Source: Floridanema evergladense (lineage in GTDB: Bacteria > Cyanobacteriota > Cyanobacteriia > Cyanobacteriales > Aerosakkonemataceae). Taken from it: 64,000 nt of DNA. Below, piece after piece: positions 44,095-52,368 of this stretch. Below the pieces are notes generated by a model. It was not told the origin of the DNA, ran no database searches, and saw only the letters and a program-made list of their open reading frames with translations. Positions within the stretch are counted from its first letter, which is position 1. Each line of letters begins with the position of its first letter. The translations under genes and the position numbers were made by a program. The DNA lies in the NCBI RefSeq assembly GCF_041929205.1, contig NZ_JBHFNT010000054.1; one strand, written 5' to 3'.

Positions 44095-44892
44095 ATGACC
44101 AAAAGACGTACTATTGCCTTTATTGGTTGGATTCTTGCTGCCTTAATTTTAGTAGTTGGCATCGGAGTGTGGAATCAAAAACCGATCGCTGCTCAAGGTA
44201 ACACCACAATCATAGTTTCTGCTGCGGCTAGTTTAAAAGATGCTTTGGACGAAATTAAGTCACTTTACCAAAAATCGAAACCAAACGTCACAGTTAATTA
44301 CAACTTTGGTGCCTCCGGCGCGTTACTCCAACAAATCGAAAACGGTGCGCCTGCGGATGTATTCATTTCTGCCGCACAAAAGCAGATGAACGATCTACAA
44401 CAAAAGAATCTGATTGTACCAGAAACCAGACGAAATTTGCTAACTAATACTGTTGTTTTAATTGCGCCGAAAAACTCCAATACTGTTACCAATTTCAAAG
44501 GTTTAACATCTCCCAACGTCAAACGGATTGCGGTTGGTGAACCTCGCAGCGTACCAGTGGGACAATATACTGAAGAAATCTTTAAAAATTTGGGAATTTT
44601 AGAGCAGCTAAAACCCAAGTTTACTTATGGTAACAGCGTTCGTAACGTTCTAGCAGCAGTGGAAAGCGGAAACGCTGATGCGGGTGTTGTTTATGCTACA
44701 GATGCCAAGATATCCGATCGAGTAAAAGTGGTAGAAACTGCGGCTGCAAATCTGCATTCTCCAGTAGTTTATCCAATGGCAGTGCTAAAAAATAGTAAAA
44801 ACGCAGCCGATGCTAAGGACTATGCTCAATTTTTGCAGAGTGCTAATGCCCGCAGTATCTTTACAAAGTACGGATTTGGTATCGCTAAATAG
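44095..44892 (+). CDS. modA: Molybdate-binding periplasmic protein ModA
   Basis: Captures molybdate for the ModBC transporter. A signal-anchor (TIAFIGWILAALILVVGIGVW) is followed by IIVSAAASLKDALDEIKSLYQK, the typical ModA start, then NFGASGALLQQIENGAPADVFISAAQKQMNDL and VVYATDAKI. 265 residues, normal. It is 14 bp before the cupin gene and 75 bp or so after the divergent RHH-Mop gene. No strong Shine-Dalgarno sequence is visible. Confidence 0.93.
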   Translation: MTKRRTIAFIGWILAALILVVGIGVWNQKPIAAQGNTTIIVSAAASLKDALDEIKSLYQKSKPNVTVNYNFGASGALLQQIENGAPADVFISAAQKQMNDLQQKNLIVPETRRNLLTNTVVLIAPKNSNTVTNFKGLTSPNVKRIAVGEPRSVPVGQYTEEIFKNLGILEQLKPKFTYGNSVRNVLAAVESGNADAGVVYATDAKISDRVKVVETAAANLHSPVVYPMAVLKNSKNAADAKDYAQFLQSANARSIFTKYGFGIAK

Positions 44893-44905
44893 GGGTAAAA
44901 ATTGA

Positions 44906-45517
44906 GTGAGCGCGACGGATTGGTTACTAAATGACAATGGCATCTGCCAAGCTTGTAAAGCTGTAAGAGAATGGGAATTATTGCGAGAAGAATATCGCTT
45001 TTACCGTTTTCTGACAGAAGTTGAAGATGCCATAATTCAAGCTTCAAACGAAAGCAGTTTATTACCAGAAATTCGTCGTTTAGTACGTCAGTTAATCCTC
45101 AATTCTTACTGGGTACAAACTCAATATTCAGAAGCTTCTCCCCAAACTGGTGTTTCGGTATTAATTTTGTACGATGAAATCGGTTTTCCTTTAACAGTGC
45201 AAACAGTTACTTTTGCTCCGGGTACGGTTTCCACGATTCACAATCACGGAACTTGGGGAGTAGTAGCAGTAATCAAAGGTAGAGAAAAAAATACCTTTTG
45301 GCGCAAAACAAATAGTGCGGAATTTCCCGATCGAATTGAGAAGGTAGGAGAAAAAATTTTAGAACCTGGGGATATTATTAGTTTTACACCGAATGCGATT
45401 CATAGTGTAGAAGCGATCGGCGACGAACCGACAATTACTTTTAATATTTACGGTGAAACTAATAGTAAAACTAGATTTGAGTATGATTTGGAGACGGCAA
45501 CGGCGAAGAAGTTTTGA
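44906..45517 (+). CDS. Cupin, cysteine dioxygenase-like metalloenzyme
   Basis: A 203-residue double-stranded beta-helix protein. Metal His residues are TIHNHGTWGVV and AIHSVEAIGDEPTITFNIYGE. The N-terminal region has CQACKAVREWELLREEYRF. Related proteins are annotated as cysteine dioxygenase-like (COG5553-type) in cyanobacterial nif/mod regions. The substrate is unknown. The start is GTG at 44906 with AGGGG 12 nt upstream. It lies between modA and modBC, so cotranscription is likely. Confidence 0.7.
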   Translation: MSATDWLLNDNGICQACKAVREWELLREEYRFYRFLTEVEDAIIQASNESSLLPEIRRLVRQLILNSYWVQTQYSEASPQTGVSVLILYDEIGFPLTVQTVTFAPGTVSTIHNHGTWGVVAVIKGREKNTFWRKTNSAEFPDRIEKVGEKILEPGDIISFTPNAIHSVEAIGDEPTITFNIYGETNSKTRFEYDLETATAKKF

Positions 45518-45534
45518 AATAGTATAAAGTAACG

Positions 45535-47352
45535 ATGCCTAACGATTTATCTCCTTTGTGGATTTCTTTAAAAACAGCTTCCATAGCAGCGATCGTCACT
45601 TTCTTTTTAGGAATTGCTGCGGCATATTGGATGTTAGCTTATCGGGGGAAAGGAAAAGCAATCATCGAAGGGATTTTTGTTTCTCCCTTAGTTTTACCAC
45701 CAACAGTTGTGGGTTTTTTACTGTTGATGTTATTGGGAAAAAATGGCCCCCTTGGTAAAATTTTACAGATGGTAAACATTGATATTGTGTTTACTTGGTA
45801 CGCTGTAGTAATTGCTTCAACAGTTGTGGCTTTTCCCTTAATGTATAAAACTGCGTTGGGAGCTTTTGAACAGATTGATGGTAGTTTACCAAGTGTAGCT
45901 AGAACGCTGGGAGCTTCAGAATTTAGTATATTTTGGCGAGTAAGTTTTCCTTTAGCGTTACCGGGAATTTTGGCGGGAGCAACTTTAGCTTTTTGTCGAG
46001 CTTTGGGTGAATTTGGCGCTACATTAATGTTAGCGGGAAATATTCCCGGACAAACGCAAACTTTGCCGATCGCCATTTATTTTTCCGTAGAAGCAGGAGC
46101 AAATCAAGAAGCGTGGATTTGGGCTTTAACAATTATTGCCATTTCCTTTTCTGCAATTAGCGCTGTAAATTTTTGGGAACAAAAAAGAACACAAAAATCA
46201 AAAATTACCAGAATTAATAAACCCAGAGAAATAACCCCAACTACCAACTACCAACTACCAACTACCGACAATTCCGGTTTATTTGTAGATATTCAAAAAA
46301 GATTGGCTGATTTTACTTTAGAGGTGAGTTTTAATAGTAACGATCGCCCTTTAGGTTTATTAGGCGGATCTGGTGCGGGGAAAAGTATGATTCTGCGCTG
46401 TATTGCGGGAATGGAAACACCAGATCGCGGAAGAATAGTTCTCAATGGGAAAGTGTTATTTGATGCCAAGAAAAAGATTAATGTACCTTCTCGCGATCGC
46501 AAAATTGGTTTCCTGTTCCAAAATTACGCTTTATTCCCCCATTTAACCGTCGCCCAAAATATCGCTTTTGGTTTACCCAAAAACACACCGCAAACTAAAG
46601 TTAAAGAATTAGTAGAAATGCAATTAGCGAAAGTGAGATTGGCGGGATTTGGCGATCGCTATCCCCGTCAACTTTCTGGAGGCGAACAACAAAGAGTCGC
46701 TTTAGCTAGAGCCTTAGCCAGCAATCCCGAAGTGTTATTATTAGATGAGCCATTTTCCGCCCTCGATACTTATTTACGGGCGCAATTAGAAGAACAATTA
46801 CAGTTAGTTTTGCAGGAATATCCCGGCGTTACTTTGATGGTTTCCCATAACTTAGAAGAAACTTATCGAGTTTGTGAAAACTTGTTAGTGATCGATCGGG
46901 GAAAAGCGATCGCATCTGATTCTAAACAAAATATCTTTGAACATCCCGGAACTTTCCGCACTGCACAAATCACTGGATGTAAAAACTTTTCTCGTGCGAT
47001 CGCTCAAACTTCCCAAGAAATTCAAGCAACTGATTGGGATTGTAATCTAAAAGTAATTGAACCCATTCCCGAATCCCTAGCTTTTGTGGGAATTCGCGCC
47101 CACCAAATCAGCTTTTTTCAAGATTCCAATCAAGAAAAACTAGAAAATACCTTTCCCTGTTGGTTAACTCGCACCAGCGAAACTCAACACCGAATCACAC
47201 TTTATCTAAAACTAAATTCTCCTCCCAATAACACCGAAGATTACCATTTACAAGCGGAGGTTTTCAAAGAAAAATGGGCTAAATTAAAAGATTCTCCGTT
47301 CCCTTGGCAAATTCATCTACATCAACTCAGATTGATTTTGATGTCAGAGTAA
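45535..47352 (+). CDS. modBC: Molybdate transporter permease-ATPase fusion ModBC
   Basis: A single 605-residue polypeptide with a permease half (about 1-215; five or six membrane segments and the loop RTLGASEFSIFWRVSFPLALPGILAG) and an ATPase half. The ATPase has Walker A LLGGSGAGKSMILRCIAGME near 280, signature LSGGEQQRVALARALA and Walker B LLLDEPFSALD. The linker (about 225-245) is TTNYQLPTT-type, encoded by an ACTACCAACTACC repeat. The C-terminal region after about residue 480 is TOBE-like and degenerate. ModBC fusions are known in Anabaena. It is intact and in frame. Confidence 0.9.
   Translation: MPNDLSPLWISLKTASIAAIVTFFLGIAAAYWMLAYRGKGKAIIEGIFVSPLVLPPTVVGFLLLMLLGKNGPLGKILQMVNIDIVFTWYAVVIASTVVAFPLMYKTALGAFEQIDGSLPSVARTLGASEFSIFWRVSFPLALPGILAGATLAFCRALGEFGATLMLAGNIPGQTQTLPIAIYFSVEAGANQEAWIWALTIIAISFSAISAVNFWEQKRTQKSKITRINKPREITPTTNYQLPTTDNSGLFVDIQKRLADFTLEVSFNSNDRPLGLLGGSGAGKSMILRCIAGMETPDRGRIVLNGKVLFDAKKKINVPSRDRKIGFLFQNYALFPHLTVAQNIAFGLPKNTPQTKVKELVEMQLAKVRLAGFGDRYPRQLSGGEQQRVALARALASNPEVLLLDEPFSALDTYLRAQLEEQLQLVLQEYPGVTLMVSHNLEETYRVCENLLVIDRGKAIASDSKQNIFEHPGTFRTAQITGCKNFSRAIAQTSQEIQATDWDCNLKVIEPIPESLAFVGIRAHQISFFQDSNQEKLENTFPCWLTRTSETQHRITLYLKLNSPPNNTEDYHLQAEVFKEKWAKLKDSPFPWQIHLHQLRLILMSE
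46237..46272 (+). repeat. In-frame ACTACCAACTACC repeat in the modBC linker
   Basis: Tandem CTACCAA units encode TNYQLP repeats at the junction of the ModB and ModC halves. The same repeat is at 61709-61764 before phnC. Confidence 0.75.
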
Positions 47353-47381
47353 CTGAAAATCAGGGACTTTAAGAAATCCCT

Positions 47382-47515
47382 GTCCCTAGAACACCAATTC
47401 AGTAATCCCAGAAACCGGGTTTCTTTGGCTTGGGGTAACAAAATATCGACTGCGCTAGGGAAAGAAACCCGGTTTCTCATCCCCGACTACAATACTGAAT
47501 CGGCGTTCTAGTCCC
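47382..47515. repeat. 134-bp inverted-repeat element after modBC
   Basis: GTCCCTAGAAC-ACC-AATTCAGTA (left) matches the complement of TACTGAATCGGCGTTCTAGTCCC (right). Inner arms AGAAACCGGGTTTCTTT and AAAGAAACCCGGTTTCT pair perfectly. No coding capacity: a MITE-like or REP-like element. Confidence 0.75.
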
Positions 47516-47832
47516 TAAAATAAAAAAGCTAATTGGAATACATAGAGTGTATAATTTGACAATCAGAAAAATTACTTTAATCTTTTTTTGTTATCCTTGC
47601 TACTGCCTTAATAATTAATTAATATCGCTTACAATTTAGGTGTAGTAAGGGTTTGGGAAAGTTTAATAAAATTTATCTATGCTTTTGATTGTTTGGCATT
47701 TTTTTGTTTTGAATTTTTGACTGTAGCCTGATGTGACAATCATTAAAAAATTCTATATTTCTTGGAGCTAGCGCGATCGTAATTCTTCAATTTCTCAATA
47801 AACAAGGCAATTATAGTAACTTCTATTAGAAG

Positions 47833-47848
47833 GGGTACTAGTATTTTT
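47833..47848 (-). promoter_or_regulatory. Single copy of the GGGTACTAGTATTTTT element
   Basis: A perfect match to the fdxB-upstream unit. Positions 22 bp up and downstream do not match, so it is isolated. No minus-strand gene lies in front of it. Confidence 0.35.
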
Positions 47849-48137
47849 GAGTAGTTTGAAATTATAAATATTTTCTAAAAAAGTTCATAATAATAACTTT
47901 TTATTTTGCTGCTTGTTCTTGTTTCTTGACATTAAAATCTCTAAACTATAAAGTCGCGCACTACACATACATTACTGGTAATATATTAGTGGGCTAGATT
48001 CTACTAAAAAAAATCTAAACCCAAGCCCTGAAGAGTAAAAAATTGCGGAAGATATACGCACTCTGGGCTAGTTCCCAATGTCAAAAGGTAAAGAGATTTT
48101 TTCTAAAATCAGACCACAAAAAAGCGTAATTCTTCCC

Positions 48138-48196
48138 AAAAAAAACAGCCCTAAACATCAGTTACTTGGCTAAACCCAAGTAACCTGAAGGGGCTG
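48138..48196 (-). terminator. Rho-independent terminator on the minus strand (possible sRNA 3' end)
   Basis: Read on the minus strand: CAGCCCC, then a stem GGTTACTTGG/CCAAGTAACTG, then GGGCTG followed by eight T. The outer CAGCCC/GGGCTG pair closes the structure. A TATGAT -10-like box lies at 48222-48227. This could make a short RNA of about 75 nt ending here. No protein frame fits. Confidence 0.55.
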
Positions 48197-48323
48197 AATA
48201 AAAAGTAAAGTTCCTATTACTATCATATCGAATCTTTTCGGGCAATTTGACAATTTCGTAACAATTGCAGCAATTGATAAAAAATTCTTTTGCTCGCACA
48301 CTTAATTTATGGAGCGGTGAATC

Positions 48324-48917
48324 ATGAAAGCTAAAGACATTATGACCCAAGACGTAGCAACTATTCGCGGTTCTGCAACAGTAGCGCAAGCAGTTAGGCT
48401 AATGAGACTCAAAGAAGTACGGGCATTAATTGTGGAAACTCGGAATCAAGAAGATGCTTATGGTATAGTTACGGAAACAGACGTAATTGCCAAAGTTGTG
48501 GCATACGGAAAAGATCCAAAACAAGTGCGTGTTTGCGAAATTATGAGCAAGCCTTGTATTGTAGTTAATCCTGACTTGGGAATTGAATATGTAGCTCGGT
48601 TATTTGCTAACACAGGTGTATGGCGTGCGCCTGTAATTCAGGGCGAATTAATGGGCATAATTTCTGTGACTGATATCCTGAATAAAGGCGATTTCATTGA
48701 ACAACCAAAACTAGAATATTTAGAACAACAACTACAAAAAGCTATCTCTGATGCTCGTGCTGCTAGTGCCAATTTTGGTGCTGAATCTGAACAAGCGGTA
48801 GAAGCTTGGGATTTAGTAGATGAAATTGAAGCTGAAACAGTATTTTATGGCGCACCAAAACCAGAAAAAACTGCTAAGGAACAGTTCCAAGAACCACAAG
48901 CAGTAGCAGTTAATTAA
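48324..48917 (+). CDS. CBS-domain-pair protein
   Basis: A 197-residue protein with two CBS domains: MKAKDIMTQDVATIRGSATVAQAVRLMRLKEVRALIV (about 1-60), then VCEIMSKPCIVVNPDLGIEYVARLFANTGVWRAPVIQGELMGIISVTDILN (about 70-125). A helical C-terminal tail follows. CBS pairs bind adenosine nucleotides and often sense energy status. AtGGAG precedes the ATG. It lies between mod and cox genes; the role in nitrogen fixation is unknown. A terminator follows. Confidence 0.88.
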   Translation: MKAKDIMTQDVATIRGSATVAQAVRLMRLKEVRALIVETRNQEDAYGIVTETDVIAKVVAYGKDPKQVRVCEIMSKPCIVVNPDLGIEYVARLFANTGVWRAPVIQGELMGIISVTDILNKGDFIEQPKLEYLEQQLQKAISDARAASANFGAESEQAVEAWDLVDEIEAETVFYGAPKPEKTAKEQFQEPQAVAVN

Positions 48918-49079
48918 AAACTAATTCCTCAGTTTCACAACCTAAAAAATTGGCTAACCTGCACGCTTTTAGAGTAGAAACTGAGTGGAATTAGAGATGG
49001 ACAAAAGGAGGAAGTAAAACTTTTTCCTTTTGTTTTTCCTCGTTAGGTTTTGTTCAAATCACCCAATCTTTTGACTTTT

Positions 49080-49118
49080 CCCGATCGAACACTTGAAGCT
49101 CGATCGGGATTTTTTTTC
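49080..49118 (+). terminator. Rho-independent terminator after the CBS gene
   Basis: CCCGATCGA-(11 nt)-TCGATCGGG is a 9-bp stem followed by a run of eight T. Located 160 bp after the stop codon. Confidence 0.8.
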
Positions 49119-49600
49119 TAATCTTCCTCTTCAGGCGGACGAGTCAAAATATCCAAAATAATCGATGCACCAAACTCATTTTTAGCATCAACTTCCTTAA
49201 CTCGCGCCGTCGCTTCTTTAGCTTTTTCCAGTTCTCCCATTTTTGCCAAAACAAAACCGGAAGCAGCATAAGCATTCAAAAACAATCTAACTTGGGGGTC
49301 TTGCGATCGACTTAATAAAATAGGTTTCAACTCTTCCCAATCATCAGGAAATTTTTCCGCATTTTTAATAATATTCATTACCTTTTCCGCCACTTGTAAA
49401 GCTTGCGGATACTTATATTTATAAACAAAATAACGATAAGCAGTAACTAAAACTTCTAGATTGTCAGTTTTTGCTAAAGCTTCATTAATATACTTTTCCG
49501 ACTCCACAGTATTATCCCAATTTCTCGCCGCCAACACCAGCAAATCTTTAACTTCGGCGGGAACATCGTACCAAGAAAAACTTTTATCTGTAACTTGCAT
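49118..49600 (-). CDS. TPR-like helical-repeat protein
   Basis: A 160-residue alpha-helical protein: VPAEVKDLLVLAARNWDNTVESEKYINEALAKTDNLEVLVTAYRYFVYKYKYPQALQVAEKVM, with spacing like tetratricopeptide repeats, and a second pair (ASGFVLAKMGELEKAKEATARVKEVD). I do not recognise a named family. It is transcribed away from the CBS gene and is 61 bp downstream of the cox operon's last gene. A nif-cluster link is plausible because similar proteins accompany nif genes, but unproven. Confidence 0.6.
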   Translation of the reverse strand: MQVTDKSFSWYDVPAEVKDLLVLAARNWDNTVESEKYINEALAKTDNLEVLVTAYRYFVYKYKYPQALQVAEKVMNIIKNAEKFPDDWEELKPILLSRSQDPQVRLFLNAYAASGFVLAKMGELEKAKEATARVKEVDAKNEFGASIILDILTRPPEEED

Positions 49601-49630
49601 AACGTCAGACCTATCAAGAAAGTTAGACGT

Positions 49631-49657
49631 AGGATGCGTTAATAACGCACCCTACAA
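49631..49657. repeat. REP-like hairpin GCGTTA/TAACGC
   Basis: TAGGATGCGTTAATAACGCACCCTA contains a near-palindrome of the same family as 22561-22587. Lies between ctaE and the helical-repeat gene. Confidence 0.6.
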
Positions 49658-49660
49658 AGC

Positions 49661-50296
49661 TTAGAACAGTGTCAAAATGTAGAGCAAACTAAACAAAACA
49701 ATCCAAATGATATCGACAAAGTGCCAATAAATTTCCGCCATTTCGATACCAACGTGCTTACTTGCAGAATAATGTCCTGCACGACGAGAACGCCACAACA
49801 CACCTAAAATTAACAACAGTCCCACGAAAACGTGCAAACCGTGAAAACCTGTCATTAAGTAAAAACAGTTAGAAAAGATGTTAGTAGTCAGTCCATAACC
49901 TAAAGTGAGGTATTCATAAACTTGACCACCCAAGAAAGTCGCCCCCATTAAAGCGGTGACAGCATACCAAAGTCGCATTCCATTGACATTATTCTTTTTA
50001 ATTGCTGTATCGCCTAAATGGATCACGAAACTACTAGAAACCAGAATGATGGTGTTAATTGCGGGTAATAATAACTCAACTTCTGTCCCTTCGGGCGGCC
50101 AATTTGCTGCGCCACCACGATAAATTAAATAAGAGGCAAAAAAGCCCCCAAACATTAAAGATTCAGAAGCTAAAAAAGTCAACAAACCCCAAACTCTTAA
50201 ATCAGGATGTGCTTCATGATGAGATGCTTCTACTGTTGCTACTGGATCGACAGAAGAATTGAGAATCGTTTCTGATGTTTCAATTGCGCCTTGCAT
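49661..50296 (-). CDS. ctaE: Cytochrome c oxidase subunit III
   Basis: A 211-residue, five-to-seven-helix membrane subunit. It has VWGLLTFLASESLMFGGFFASYLIYRG, then MTGFHGLHVFVGLLLILGVLWR and EMAEIYWHFVDIIWIVLFSLLYI. The ATG at 50296 has AGGAGG 5 nt upstream; the longer frame is not needed. It is the third gene of the minus-strand cox operon. The MITE-like block between ctaD and ctaE adds about 220 bp. Confidence 0.95.
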   Translation of the reverse strand: MQGAIETSETILNSSVDPVATVEASHHEAHPDLRVWGLLTFLASESLMFGGFFASYLIYRGGAANWPPEGTEVELLLPAINTIILVSSSFVIHLGDTAIKKNNVNGMRLWYAVTALMGATFLGGQVYEYLTLGYGLTTNIFSNCFYLMTGFHGLHVFVGLLLILGVLWRSRRAGHYSASKHVGIEMAEIYWHFVDIIWIVLFSLLYILTLF

Positions 50297-50338
50297 TTTA
50301 CCTCCTACCAATTATCAGTGATTTGTAAACTCTAGGTT

Positions 50339-50486
50339 CGATCCCCCCTACCCTTATCAAGGGGGGAACTAGATTCAAAGTCTCCTTTTTCAGGAGTTTC
50401 AAAGTCCCCCTTTTTCAGGAGTTTCAAAGTCTCCTTTTTCAGGAGTTTCAAAGTCCCCCTTTTTAAGGGGGATTTAGGGGGATCAA
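50339..50486. repeat. GATCCCCC-bounded MITE-like repeat block (ctaE-ctaD spacer)
   Basis: Left end GATCCCCCCTACCC and right end AAGGGGGATTTAGGGGGATC. Between them are four tandem 28-bp-type units with TTTCAGGAGTTTCAAAGTC. Same family as 40916-41099. Confidence 0.75.
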
Positions 50487-50516
50487 AACCACTGAAGCAC
50501 AAATCACTAATTAAAA

Positions 50517-52193
50517 TTAACTTACAGATTCGCTGGTTGCTTTTTCAGTTGTAACACTGTGACCATTCATACCATAATCGTAAGGGCCATGAGTTACTAC
50601 TGGTAAAATTTCCCAATTTTCGATTAGCGGTGGTGAACTAGTAGTCCATTCTAAACTGAGTGCATTCCAAGGATTATCACCTGCTTTTTCCCCGTACATC
50701 CAACTCCAAAGAGCATTAATAAAGAAGGGGATTACCGAGATTCCTAAGAGTATCGAACCAAAGGTACAAAGTTGGTTCAAACTGATAAATTGGGGGTCAT
50801 ACATAGCAACGCGGCGAGGCATTCCTTGTAATCCCAATTCGTGCATTGGTAGAAATGTTAAATGAGTGCCAATGAAAGTAAGGACGAAGTGAACTTTTCC
50901 CCAAGTTTCATTCATCATTCTTCCGGTCATTTTGGGAAACCAATGGTAGATCCCCGCATAAATACCAAAAACAGAACCACCAAACAAAACGTAATGAAAA
51001 TGTCCCACAACATAGTAAGTATCGTGTACGTGAAGGTCAAAAGGTGCAGTTCCTAAAGTTACGCCAGTGATGCCACCAATGACGAACATTGATAACAAAC
51101 CGACGGCGAATAACATCGCTGTTGTATAGCGAATTTTACCGCCCCAAAGTGTAGCTACCCAACCGAAGATTTTCACTCCCGTTGGTACAGCAACAATCAA
51201 TGTTGAAATGGTAAAAAACATCCGCATCCAGGGGGGTGTTCCGCTGGTAAACATGTGGTGTACCCAGACGAATAACCCGACGAAACAAATTGCTAAACTG
51301 GAGTATGCGATCGCCTTATAACCAAAAATCGGTTTCCTGGCGTGTACGGGAATAATTTCCGACATAATGCCGAAAATTGGCAGAATCATCAAGTAAACTG
51401 CGGGGTGAGAATAAAACCAGAATAAATGTTGGTAAATCACCACATTTCCCCCGGCATCTGGTTTAAAAAATGAGGTGCCAAAGTTAATATCAAACAGCAG
51501 TAATACCAATCCTGCGGCTAATACTGGAGTTGAGAAAAGTGCTAATACCGAAGTTGCTAAAATTGCCCAACAAAACAGCGGAACTTGGGTCAACTGCATA
51601 CTGGGAACGCGCATAAATAGGATGGTGACAACAAAGTTCACCGAACCTAAAATTGAGGAAGTTCCCACTAAAACAATGCTGAGAATCCACAAGGATTGAC
51701 CGATATTATTCGTAATTAAACTCAGCGGTGGGTAAGCAGTCCAACCTGTTTGGGAACCGCCAAAAAAGAAACTAGCAAGTAAAATTGCGCCTGCGGGTGG
51801 ATTTAACCAAAAGGCGATCGCATTTAACTTGGGAAAAGCCATATCTCTAGCGCCAACCATTAACGGCACCAGAAAATTACCAAAACCCCCGATCGCTGCT
51901 GGTACAATCCACAGGAAAATCATAAATGTCCCGTGATTGGTTAAAAAAGCATTGTAGAGAGTTGGGTCAATAAAATCTGGATCGGGAGTTAGCAATTCCG
52001 CACGCATGGCGATCGCCATTAACCCACCAAGTAGGTAAAAGAAAAATGCTGTCACCAAATATTGAATGCCGATGACTTTGTGATCCACATTAAAGGTGAA
52101 ATAGTCATACCATTTCCAAGCTTTTGGGTGTTCCTTTTGGGAATCACCTGACATACTTGGTGGAGTATTTAAAGGAAGTTGTGCTTGTGCCAT
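50517..52193 (-). CDS. ctaD: Cytochrome c oxidase subunit I
   Basis: A 558-residue heme-copper oxidase catalytic subunit with twelve membrane helices. Heme a ligand in NHGTFMIFLWIVPA, CuB ligand set in WFYSHPAVYLMILP and WVHHMFTSG, and DTYYVVGHFHYVL for the heme a3/heme a His pair. The HPAVYLMILP motif with E-missing YxxP context and Tyr-His link are as in A-type oxidases. It reduces oxygen; near nif this could protect nitrogenase. No strong ribosome binding site is visible. Confidence 0.96.
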   Translation of the reverse strand: MAQAQLPLNTPPSMSGDSQKEHPKAWKWYDYFTFNVDHKVIGIQYLVTAFFFYLLGGLMAIAMRAELLTPDPDFIDPTLYNAFLTNHGTFMIFLWIVPAAIGGFGNFLVPLMVGARDMAFPKLNAIAFWLNPPAGAILLASFFFGGSQTGWTAYPPLSLITNNIGQSLWILSIVLVGTSSILGSVNFVVTILFMRVPSMQLTQVPLFCWAILATSVLALFSTPVLAAGLVLLLFDINFGTSFFKPDAGGNVVIYQHLFWFYSHPAVYLMILPIFGIMSEIIPVHARKPIFGYKAIAYSSLAICFVGLFVWVHHMFTSGTPPWMRMFFTISTLIVAVPTGVKIFGWVATLWGGKIRYTTAMLFAVGLLSMFVIGGITGVTLGTAPFDLHVHDTYYVVGHFHYVLFGGSVFGIYAGIYHWFPKMTGRMMNETWGKVHFVLTFIGTHLTFLPMHELGLQGMPRRVAMYDPQFISLNQLCTFGSILLGISVIPFFINALWSWMYGEKAGDNPWNALSLEWTTSSPPLIENWEILPVVTHGPYDYGMNGHSVTTEKATSESVS

Positions 52194-52254
52194 AAACCGT
52201 TTTTCGTCTGTTAAAATCAGCCTCTAATAAGAAAACTCTCTGACTAACTTGCTT

Positions 52255-52357
52255 TGTCATTTGTTATTTGCCATTTGTCTTTTGTCTTTTGTCATTTTTG
52301 TCTTCTAGGAATGACCAATGACTAATAACTAATGACCAATGACCTAATGACCAATTT
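52255..52357. repeat. TTTGTCATTTGTC and AATGACCAATGAC repeats between ctaC and ctaD
   Basis: Tandem TTTGTC(A/T)TTTGTC followed by its complement AATGACCAATGAC. They can pair, so a long hairpin could form between ctaC and ctaD in RNA. Confidence 0.75.
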
Positions 52358-52368
52358 AGTCAGAGATT

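Larger units (their letters stand above)
47516..48323. other. 808-bp non-coding region between the modBC-side repeat and the CBS gene
   Basis: No protein gene is supported. It contains one lone copy of the nif-type element (47833), a hairpin GGGCT/AGCCC with AGATT/AATCT inside (47991-48028), and the minus-strand terminator at 48138-48196. The AT-rich remainder shows nothing I can name. Confidence 0.6.

Noticed and set aside
48162..48389. 75-residue minus-strand protein over the CBS start
   Set aside because: It begins inside the CBS gene and its end lies within the terminator hairpin; no family similarity.
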